From: Desulfacinum sp.
GTDB lineage: Bacteria > Desulfobacterota > Syntrophobacteria > Syntrophobacterales > DSM-9756
NCBI GenBank assembly: GCA_014359885.1
Contig: JACIYN010000011.1
Span: 1 to 64,000 of the forward strand
Direction: 5' to 3'
DNA length: 64,000 bases
The notes under the pieces were generated by a model. The model worked only from the letters and a program-made list of their open reading frames with translations. It was not told where the DNA came from and made no database searches. Of this stretch, positions 36,774-44,073 are shown one piece after another. The position numbers were made by a program, and so were the translations under genes. Every line of letters begins with the position of its first letter. Position 1 is the stretch's first letter.

Positions 36774-37816
36774 CACGATACCACCTCGGGGCCGGGCAAC
36801 CGGTCTCCGGGCACCCCCGCATCGAGACGCCACGCCAGCACGAGCAGCGGCGCATACGCCGCCGCCGCCGCGAACGGCCCCAGGTCGGGACGCCTGCACC
36901 CCAGGGCGGCCAGAGGGAAGAGCCAGCCCAGGTTCACCAGCAGGACCGCCGCCGAGACCTTCCCGTGGCTTCCGGCACGGCGGGCCGCATGCTGGTAGGC
37001 GTGGGACCTGTGGGGCCGCATCCAGGCTTCTCCGCGCGCCATCCTCCGCAACAGCGTCAGGGTGGCGTCCGTGGTGAAAACGGCCGGAAGAATCAGCCAG
37101 CTCCACAGGGACAGGGCGCCCGAAGCCACCGACCACCATCCCACGGCCCCGAAGCAGAACCCCAGGAAGCCGCTGCCCACGTCGCCCATGAAAATCCGCG
37201 CGGGCGGGAGGTTCCAAAAGAGAAACCCCGCGGCTGCAGCCGCCGCCGTCGCCGCGGCCCAACCGGGTCCCCCGTGCCCTCCGAGCAGGCACAACACGGC
37301 GATCCCCCCCATCACGCACACCGCCTCCACCCCGGCGATGGCATCGATCCCGTCCATGAAATTGGTCAAGTTGATGAGCCAGACCAGCCCGACCCAAAGA
37401 ACCGCCGCCCCCGACGACGAAACCCAGTGGGGAAGGGCCCCCGCAAGAGCCTCCCATCCGCCCGTCACGCTCACGCACCCGGCCGCCGCCGCCCCGTGGC
37501 AGACCAGGCGAACCACGGGGGACAGCCCTGCCCGGTCGTCCCACAAGCCCACCGCCGCCACCAAGAATCCGCCGCCCGCCAGGGCCCCGAAGATCTGGGC
37601 GGGAATCCACCCAGCCTGCCAGAGCCACGTCCAGCCGCCCAGACACGCCGCCGCCAGGGCCGCCCCCCCTCCCCGCGGCGTGGGCCGTTCATGGGAACTC
37701 CTGGGGTTGGGCACATCCAGCAGGCCCCAACGGACGGCCGCGGCCTTCATGACCCCCGTGCCCGCCCAGGCCGCGAATCCCACCAGCCCGGCAAGCGCCC
37801 ATTGTTCAAGCGTCAT
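36773..37816 (-). CDS. WecA/WbpL-like UDP-sugar:undecaprenyl-phosphate sugar-1-phosphate transferase
   Basis: 347 residues with about ten membrane segments. It has the family motifs DVPNPRSSHERPTPRGGG, the catalytic NFMDGIDAIAGVEA (D-x2-D type) and FMGDVGSGFLGF, plus HRSHAYQH in the carbohydrate-recognition loop. It starts glycan assembly on undecaprenyl phosphate in the inner membrane. Together with the CapD-like dehydratase and epimerase it matches the wbpL-wbpM-type O-antigen initiation set. Strikingly Ala/Trp/Gly-rich. It begins at ATG 37816, 13 bases from the epimerase gene. Confidence 0.92.
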   Translation of the reverse strand: MTLEQWALAGLVGFAAWAGTGVMKAAAVRWGLLDVPNPRSSHERPTPRGGGAALAAACLGGWTWLWQAGWIPAQIFGALAGGGFLVAAVGLWDDRAGLSPVVRLVCHGAAAAGCVSVTGGWEALAGALPHWVSSSGAAVLWVGLVWLINLTNFMDGIDAIAGVEAVCVMGGIAVLCLLGGHGGPGWAAATAAAAAAGFLFWNLPPARIFMGDVGSGFLGFCFGAVGWWSVASGALSLWSWLILPAVFTTDATLTLLRRMARGEAWMRPHRSHAYQHAARRAGSHGKVSAAVLLVNLGWLFPLAALGCRRPDLGPFAAAAAYAPLLVLAWRLDAGVPGDRLPGPEVVS

Positions 37817-37829
37817 GACGCCTCCACCG

Positions 37830-38744
37830 TCAGAAACCGTTTTCCGCGAACCACCTGCCGGTGGCTTCCAGCCCCCGGCGTACGTCCACGCGGGGCGTCC
37901 AATGGAGGATTCGCCGGATCCGTTCCGTGGAAAAATCGCAGGATCCCAAAAGCCTCGCCGCCTCCTGCGCCCGACCCGCCCAGGCCGCCGCCGCCCGGAG
38001 CACCGCCGGGGGACACGGCACCAGAAAGGGGCGCCTGCCCAGACCCCGCGCCAGAAAGCGCACCAACTCCGCCGTGGAGACGCTCCGGTCGTCGCCCGCC
38101 AGAAACGTCCGACCGGCAGCGTCCGGATGAACCAGCGCCAGCCCGATGACATCCAGGGCGTTTTCCAGGTACAGCATCCGTCTTCGGTTTTCGACCGCCC
38201 CGAAGGGAAGAGGCCGTCTCTTGGCGATCCAGGCCGCCAGCCGGGCCAGGTTTCCCTTCGCTGCGGGTCCGTACACCAGGGGAAACCGAAGGATCACCGT
38301 CTCCAGGCCGCTGCCGGCCGCCTCGGCCATCACCGCCCGTTCCGCCTCCAGCTTGCTTTGCCCGTAGATCCCTTCCGGAGCGGGCGGGTCCTCGTCCCGG
38401 AAGAATTCCCGCCCGCCTCCGGTCATCACCTTCACCGAACTCAAGAAGACCAGACGGCCCACGCCGCCTTCCACGCACGCGCGGACCACCCGCCGGGTGC
38501 CTTCCACGTTGACCCGCCGCACCCGGTCCCGGTCCGCCGGGCCGCATCCGGCCGGAGGTTCCTGGCACGCCGCGGCGTGCACCACCCCGCGGGCCCCGCC
38601 CACGACCCGCTCCCAACGGCCGGGGCGGCATATATCCGCCTCCCGGGACCCCAGGGCTTCCACGCTCCATCCGGCACCTTCCAGGAATCGGCACAGGGAG
38701 CGGCCGATGAAACCGCCCGCCCCGGTCACCACAACCGTCTTCAT
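37830..38744 (-). CDS. NAD-dependent epimerase/dehydratase (WbpV-like)
   Basis: 304 residues, extended SDR. Rossmann motif VTGAGGFIGRSL, catalytic SSVKV and YGQSK (Y-x3-K), RFPLVYGP. In the context WecA-like/WbpM-like it probably makes the UDP-sugar (C4 epimer or 4-keto reduction) that is the first sugar moved by the neighbouring transferase. The start ATG overlaps the upstream glycosyltransferase stop by four bases, so the genes are coupled. Confidence 0.9.
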   Translation of the reverse strand: MKTVVVTGAGGFIGRSLCRFLEGAGWSVEALGSREADICRPGRWERVVGGARGVVHAAACQEPPAGCGPADRDRVRRVNVEGTRRVVRACVEGGVGRLVFLSSVKVMTGGGREFFRDEDPPAPEGIYGQSKLEAERAVMAEAAGSGLETVILRFPLVYGPAAKGNLARLAAWIAKRRPLPFGAVENRRRMLYLENALDVIGLALVHPDAAGRTFLAGDDRSVSTAELVRFLARGLGRRPFLVPCPPAVLRAAAAWAGRAQEAARLLGSCDFSTERIRRILHWTPRVDVRRGLEATGRWFAENGF

Positions 38745-39895
38745 GGCGCCGTTTCTCCGCCGGCCCGCCCGCCCGAAACCCTCAGAAGCCTTTCATAAAG
38801 CCGTGCGTAGCCCCGTCCCATGGCTTCCGAAGAAAGACGGGCCTTGAAACGGGCTCTCGCCCCCCTTCCGAGCCGCTCGGCCAGTTCCCGGTCCCCGTGC
38901 AGCGCCCGCAAGGCATGGCGCAGCGCCGCCGCATCCGCGGGCGGCACCACCAGGCCCGTTTCGCCATGACGGTTCACGAAGGTGGTTCCCGTGCCCAGCT
39001 GGCAGCACACCAGGGGCTTTCCCACCATGGCCCCCTCCACCAGGCTGATGCCGAAGGCTTCCGCGCGAAGATGCGAGGGCATCACCACCGCCCGGCATCG
39101 GTCCAACAAGGCCATCTTCATCTCGTCCGACACCCGGCCCGCGAAAGCCACGTTGTCCAGGCCCAGGGCGGCGCTCTTTCGCCGCAGGCGTTCCCCCTCG
39201 GGGCCGTCCCCGGCGATCACCACCCGAAACGCCTCCCCTTTCGCCGCTTCCAGCAGGAAATCGAGTCCCTTGTAGTAGCGCAGAACGCCCACGAACAGAA
39301 AGAAACCCTTCCCATAGAGGCGCTCCACGTCCTCCAGGGCGCTTCGACCCGGAACCGGGTAGGAGGCTGGATCCAGCCCATAGGGCACCGTCACCACCTT
39401 GCCTTCCACCCGGCGAAGCACCGGACTGGACCGGGCCATGGCGGGCGAGGTGGCCACCACCGCCCCCATCTTGTTGAGGAACGACTGCAGCAAGGGCGCG
39501 TAGAAGCGAAGCCAGCCTTCAGGCCGGACGATATCCGCATGATAGGTCACGAGGCACGGTTTCCGGACCCGGTGGAGATGGTGCAGGGCGTCCATGTACG
39601 GCCAAGGGAAATGATAATGGACGATGTGGCAGCGGCGCACCTCTTTTCCGAAGGACAGGAGCCCGCCCAGGGAGATCGGACACGAGGCGGGCCCGAGCCC
39701 CCCCCGCACCCGCACCACCTCGGCCTCCGGCAGCCGGATCCTGGACGGGCTCCAACGGCGCGTGACCGTGAAGACCGTGTGCCGGAAGCCGTGCGGAGCC
39801 GTGGCCCTGCAGATCTGGCGGATGGCCTCCTCCAGCCCCCCCTGGGTTTCGGGAAAATAGGTCTTGAACACGTGGAGCACCCGGATCCAGGTCAT
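38741..39895 (-). CDS. Glycosyltransferase family 4
   Basis: 384 residues, GT-B fold. N-terminus VLHVFKTYFPETQGGLEEAIRQ, with the glycine-rich acceptor loop; donor domain FLFVGVLRYYKGLDFLLEA and the EX7E motif EAFGISLVE, then GKPLVCCQLGTG. It resembles the WbpX/WbpY/WbaZ type of mannosyl- or rhamnosyl-transferases of O-antigen loci. 82 bases separate it from the next glycosyltransferase upstream. Confidence 0.9.
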   Translation of the reverse strand: MTWIRVLHVFKTYFPETQGGLEEAIRQICRATAPHGFRHTVFTVTRRWSPSRIRLPEAEVVRVRGGLGPASCPISLGGLLSFGKEVRRCHIVHYHFPWPYMDALHHLHRVRKPCLVTYHADIVRPEGWLRFYAPLLQSFLNKMGAVVATSPAMARSSPVLRRVEGKVVTVPYGLDPASYPVPGRSALEDVERLYGKGFFLFVGVLRYYKGLDFLLEAAKGEAFRVVIAGDGPEGERLRRKSAALGLDNVAFAGRVSDEMKMALLDRCRAVVMPSHLRAEAFGISLVEGAMVGKPLVCCQLGTGTTFVNRHGETGLVVPPADAAALRHALRALHGDRELAERLGRGARARFKARLSSEAMGRGYARLYERLLRVSGGRAGGETAP

Positions 39896-39977
39896 CTCCG
39901 CCCACCCCGGCCGGACCGGCCCTGGAAATCCGAGATTTTCAGCCGAGGTTTCCTGCCCGCCCGCACCTGCCTGAGCC

Positions 39978-41162
39978 TCACGCTCCCACCCCCCTTTCCC
40001 TCAGCACCTCCTCATAAACCCGAACAGTTCCCTCCACGCACGACGCCCAGCTGAACCGCCGGGCCCTCTCCAATCCCCGTTCCACGGCCTGCGCCCGCCA
40101 CGCCTCGTCGGTGAGAACCCGCTCCAGCCCCCGGGCCATGGCTTCCACGTCATGGGGATCCGCCTGCCAGGCGGCGTCGCCCGTCACTTCCGCCAAGGCT
40201 TCGGCGGTGGAGACCAACACGGGCACGCCGCTGGCCATGGCTTCCAGGGGCGGCAGGCCGAATCCTTCGTAGAAGGATGCGTAGGCGAAGGCCCGGGCCC
40301 CGGCATACAGAAGCTTCAGGTCCTCCCAGGGCACGTAGCCCAACCGTCGGACCCGCCCCGGGACGCCCGTCGCTTCCATGCGGCGGTCCAATTCGGCCGA
40401 CTTCCAGCCCGTGGGTCCCACAAGGACCAGAGGGTAGCGTTTCTGCAAATCCGCGGGCAGCCGCCCATGGGCGGCGACCAGACCGGGCAGGTTCTTGCGG
40501 GGTTCCAGCGTGGCCACCGTCAGCAGGTACCCCCCCGGACGCAGGCCGTACGCCTCCTCCAAGCGCCGCAACGCTTCTTCCGGCCGGGGATGAAAGCCTT
40601 CGTCCACCCCCAGGGGAATGGCCGCCACCTTGCGCTCCGGGACGTGGTAGTTTTCCACGATTTCCCGCTTGGAAAAGGCCGAGATGGTCAGCACCCGGTC
40701 GGCTCGGGCCAGCGAGCGCGCCAGATGCCTGTCCAGATGCCGAACCCGCTCCGCCGGGTGACAGTCCGGATATCTCAGGTGGGACAGGTCGAAGACGGTG
40801 ACCACCGAAGGTCCCGCGTAGGGCTTGAGCACGTAGTTGGGCTCGTGATAGACGCAGCCCTCCAGGTTCCGGACCGCCCGGGCGAAGAAACACCGCCCGG
40901 CCGCCGCCCGCAGCCGATAGGCCCCGGGGATCCCCCTCACCAGTCGCCGGACCTTCGCCCCGCGTTCCGCCTGCTCCCTTTCCCCATCACCCGGCGCCTC
41001 CCCCGCAAGCACCGACGCTGCATCGCGCAGCCCAAGGCCCACAAAACAATGGATCGCACCGATGCGGGGATGGCGCTCCAGGCCCTTCAACACCTCCAGG
41101 GCATAGCGCCCCACCCCGGTCACGGGAAGCCGAACGAATTCCATGTCCAAGATCACGTCCAT
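39978..41162 (-). CDS. Glycosyltransferase family 4 (mannosyltransferase-like)
   Basis: 394 residues. N-terminus MDVILDMEFVRLPVTGVGRYALEV has the loop of mannosyltransferases that act on O-antigen; the middle has VTVFDLSHLRYPD and SAFSKREIVENYHVP. The donor domain has LLTVATLEPRKNLPGLV and EX7E EGFGLPPLE. It should be the first gene of the minus-strand polysaccharide operon 41162 to 34866. 45 bases separate it from the downstream end of the secreted protease gene. Confidence 0.9.
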   Translation of the reverse strand: MDVILDMEFVRLPVTGVGRYALEVLKGLERHPRIGAIHCFVGLGLRDAASVLAGEAPGDGEREQAERGAKVRRLVRGIPGAYRLRAAAGRCFFARAVRNLEGCVYHEPNYVLKPYAGPSVVTVFDLSHLRYPDCHPAERVRHLDRHLARSLARADRVLTISAFSKREIVENYHVPERKVAAIPLGVDEGFHPRPEEALRRLEEAYGLRPGGYLLTVATLEPRKNLPGLVAAHGRLPADLQKRYPLVLVGPTGWKSAELDRRMEATGVPGRVRRLGYVPWEDLKLLYAGARAFAYASFYEGFGLPPLEAMASGVPVLVSTAEALAEVTGDAAWQADPHDVEAMARGLERVLTDEAWRAQAVERGLERARRFSWASCVEGTVRVYEEVLRERGVGA

Positions 41163-41207
41163 GCACCGACCGCTCCGCTGCCGTTTCTCACTCTCCCGCC
41201 CGCTCCG

Positions 41208-42677
41208 TCAGGCGATCACCTGCACCGCATCCAGCTCCAGTCCGGTCACGCCCACCAATTCCAGCCGGGTGCCGTCTTCGCCCACCAGGGCCACCCCGGC
41301 CTCCGTGACACTCAGAACGTAGTCGTCCCCCGATCCCCGCCATCGCACGAAATCCTCCTCCACACGAAAGTCCAACACCACATCCCGACCGCCGCCGGGC
41401 TCGACGGCGAAGAAGTCCGAACCGGCTCCCCCCTCCAAGGCATCGTCTCCGGGCCCGCCCCACAGGTAGTCCCGTCCGTCCCCGCCCGCAAGGCGATCCG
41501 GGCCCCCGTCCCCGTAGATGAAATCGTCGCCGTCGGTTCCCGGAAGCGTTTCCCCTTCGCCGCTTCCGTAGCTCTCCAGGGAAAAGGCCTCCACGGCGCT
41601 GTGGAAGAAGCGGTAAGCGTCCAACGCCGTCCGCCGGCCGTATTCGGCGGACGTGAGAAAGCCGGTGATCACCAGGTCCGCCGGCGCCCCCTCCTCCAGG
41701 AGTCCGACCCAGTAGGCCGCCCCCGGCGGGTCCGGATCCCGTCCCAGAAGCACCCGGTAGAGCGACTCCACGATCTTTTCAGGCTCCCCGGACGTGCGCA
41801 ACCGGGGCGACCCGCCATACTCGGCGGAAGCCAGAAAGGCAGCCGTCAGATCCCGAGGTCCTGCGCCTTCCGCCAGGCGATCCGCCCAGTAGAAAAAGCC
41901 TTCCGGATCGGGATCCCGATCCAGCAGACCACGGTAAAGGCCCGTCACAAAGGCGGCCCGCTCATAGGGAATCCCCGCATGGCGCGCCGGAAAGGTCCAC
42001 TCCCCGTCGTCCTCACGGATCCATTCCCGGAGCATCTCCAGGGATGCCGGGGAAAGGGTCACCGCGGCGTTGCCCCGGGGAAAGGCCCTCTCGTGGGAGA
42101 TGACGGCCACCACCGCACCCCGGACATCCAGCACCGGGCTGCCACTCTGACCCGGCGCGGCGTCCAGGTCGTCGGAAAAATAGAGGAGCGAGCCCGAGAC
42201 CCAATCCGGAGTTCCGGCGCTGGAAACCATCCGGTCCCCGCCCCAGTCCCCGGGATAACCCAGGCTCACCAGGGGCTCCCCCACGCGGGCCGACGGATCG
42301 GGGCTGTCCGCCACCGGCAGCCATCCTGTAAAAAAACCCACGGGCCGAGTCAAGGCCACGTGGCCGTAGTCGAAGGCGTACGACCCGTCCAGCCAGCCCG
42401 GGGGAACCCGCACCTGCTCGCCCCAGGCGACGCCGTAGGGCTTCACATCCCCGCTTCGGGCGGGCGTCACCAGAACGTTCCGGGCCCAGGCACCCGTATC
42501 CGGATCGTAGAGCATGTGCGCGGCGGTGAGCACGTCGTCGACCCCCACCAGCACCCCGCTGCCCTGGTAGACGGATCCGTCCTGGAACCAGGAAAGAACC
42601 TGCACCACCGACGCATAGGGGGCCCGGCGCCCGGCGCCCTCCACCGCCGTCCGATCGTCCAATCCGAGAACCGCCAT
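41208..42677 (-). CDS. V8-like serine protease with two DUF4214 domains and RTX repeats
   Basis: 489 residues. Residues 20-215 form a trypsin-like/glutamyl-endopeptidase domain with catalytic His54 (LTAAHML), Asp103 (AFDYGHVAL) and Ser178 (PGQSGSPVLD). Two DUF4214 units follow: LYRGLLDRDPDPEGFFYWAD and LYRVLLGRDPDPPGAAYWVG. Then come RTX calcium-binding nonapeptides (GGDGRDYLWGGPGDDALEGG) and a beta-rich C-terminus. It has no N-terminal signal peptide, fitting export by a type I secretion system through the C-terminus, though none is encoded in this window. GGAGGAGACCCGC precedes the ATG. Confidence 0.88.
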   Translation of the reverse strand: MAVLGLDDRTAVEGAGRRAPYASVVQVLSWFQDGSVYQGSGVLVGVDDVLTAAHMLYDPDTGAWARNVLVTPARSGDVKPYGVAWGEQVRVPPGWLDGSYAFDYGHVALTRPVGFFTGWLPVADSPDPSARVGEPLVSLGYPGDWGGDRMVSSAGTPDWVSGSLLYFSDDLDAAPGQSGSPVLDVRGAVVAVISHERAFPRGNAAVTLSPASLEMLREWIREDDGEWTFPARHAGIPYERAAFVTGLYRGLLDRDPDPEGFFYWADRLAEGAGPRDLTAAFLASAEYGGSPRLRTSGEPEKIVESLYRVLLGRDPDPPGAAYWVGLLEEGAPADLVITGFLTSAEYGRRTALDAYRFFHSAVEAFSLESYGSGEGETLPGTDGDDFIYGDGGPDRLAGGDGRDYLWGGPGDDALEGGAGSDFFAVEPGGGRDVVLDFRVEEDFVRWRGSGDDYVLSVTEAGVALVGEDGTRLELVGVTGLELDAVQVIA

Positions 42678-42943
42678 GCGGGTCTCCTCCCATCCCTTTC
42701 GCCCGGTCGCCCCCGGCGCGGCCGTTTTCCGTCGTGCCTGCTTTATCTCACGGGACGCCCCGCGAAGGAAGGCCTCTTTTTCCAGGCGGCGCCCGGCGCC
42801 TTTGGCTGGAAAGAACCTTTCCTGGTCCGATCCAGCCAGACCGCCGGCCCGATGGCCGCGGGCCGCCGTCTTGACCGCGGCTCCCGGGAGGCGGCAAAGT
42901 TTTTGCACCGACGATCTGCAATCCCGTTTCCGGAGGCGACCCC

Positions 42944-43852
42944 ATGAAGAGGAAAAGAACCTTGTTGGCGGCGGCGACCCTTCTTTTTTGGTTGGCCGCC
43001 CTTTTGCCCGCTCGGGCCGAGTTGGCCGGGGCGGCCCCGGAAGATCTTTACCTGTGGCGCCTCATCAACGAAGCGCGGGTGCATCCCCTTCAAACCCTGG
43101 CCCGGTTCGGAATCGACCCGGCCGAGGCCCGGCAGGCGCTGGGCGAAGATGCCTGGATCCTGGACCAAGGCCTGCCGCCCCTGGCCTGGAACGGCTCCCT
43201 GTACGCCGCCGCCGCCGCCCACCGGGCCGACATGGCCGCCCGGTCCTATTACGGCCACTGGAGCCCGGAGGGGATCGGGCCCGAAGACCGCGCCGCGGCA
43301 GCCGGTTACGACCCGCTGGAAATGGGTGAGACGCTCGGCTTTCTGGCCCTCTTCCATTTCCTGGACGCGCGCGACGGGGCGGCGGCCGTTTTCGCCCAGT
43401 GGCTGAGGGACGAACTGACGCCCGCCCCTCGGGAACCCCGCAAGATCTTTAGCCCCTTCTTGACGGAGGCGGCCGTTTCCTTCGGCGCCGCCCGCATGCG
43501 TCTGGGTTCGGGACCGGCCGTGAACGCCTACGTGGCCGTGGCCCTGGCGGCCGCCCCCGCGGAACCGAACCCGCCCTTCGTCCTGGGAAACGTCACGACC
43601 GCCGGGCCCTGGCTCCCCGCGGATCCCTTGGGCACGCCCGGGGAGCTGATCGTCTACTATCACGACATCCCCAACGGCCTTCACTTCCAGCAGCCGGTGG
43701 GCCCCGCGGGCGCCTACCAGTTCCCCGTCACCGGGCCGCTGGTGGGCCTGGAGGTGGTGGAGGCGGCCACCGGCCGGATCCTGATCCGCCGACTGGTGGA
43801 GGATTTCGGGGAAAACCAACTGCTGGACCTGGCCGTATCCCCCGGTCCGTGA
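42944..43852 (+). CDS. Secreted CAP-domain (SCP/PR1-like) protein
   Basis: 302 residues. Signal peptide (LLAAATLLFWLAALLPARA). CAP domain: YLWRLINEARVHPLQTL, then AAAAHRADMAARSYYGHWSPEG with the two metal-site His residues, and EMGETLGFLALFHF. The C-terminal 100 residues are beta-rich (FVLGNVTTAGPWLPAD..VVEAATGRILIRRLVEDFGENQ) and unlike known CAP partners. CAP proteins are extracellular; bacterial ones are of unknown activity. It is divergent from the RTX protease gene. Confidence 0.85.
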   Translation: MKRKRTLLAAATLLFWLAALLPARAELAGAAPEDLYLWRLINEARVHPLQTLARFGIDPAEARQALGEDAWILDQGLPPLAWNGSLYAAAAAHRADMAARSYYGHWSPEGIGPEDRAAAAGYDPLEMGETLGFLALFHFLDARDGAAAVFAQWLRDELTPAPREPRKIFSPFLTEAAVSFGAARMRLGSGPAVNAYVAVALAAAPAEPNPPFVLGNVTTAGPWLPADPLGTPGELIVYYHDIPNGLHFQQPVGPAGAYQFPVTGPLVGLEVVEAATGRILIRRLVEDFGENQLLDLAVSPGP

Positions 43853-43891
43853 GCGGGGATCCCGCTCCGTTCGCCGTGCCCGCCTTCCTTC

Positions 43892-43919
43892 TTGACAAGC
43901 CCCCGGTTTGTGCTATTTT
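43892..43919 (+). promoter_or_regulatory. Sigma-70 promoter for the 837-residue exoprotein
   Basis: Perfect TTGACA (43892-43897), 16-base spacer, TATTTT (43914-43919). Transcription would start near 43926, giving a leader of about 148 bases before the ATG at 44074. Confidence 0.65.
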
Positions 43920-44073
43920 TCCCGTTACGTTCCCTGCCTGATCCTGCGCGTCCTCACTTTCCCCAAGCAGCAACCCCACGCACGCGCCGCCAGGGATTCG
44001 GCCTTGTGGTGCGCGGTACGCCGCCGGGCGTGCCCCCCTGTTCCCCCCCACCCCAGCTTTCGGAGGCGAAAAC

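Noticed and set aside
40152-42947. 931-codon open frame on the plus strand opposite the glycosyltransferase and RTX protease genes
   Set aside because: It crosses two real minus-strand genes and the gap between them and has no domain signature.
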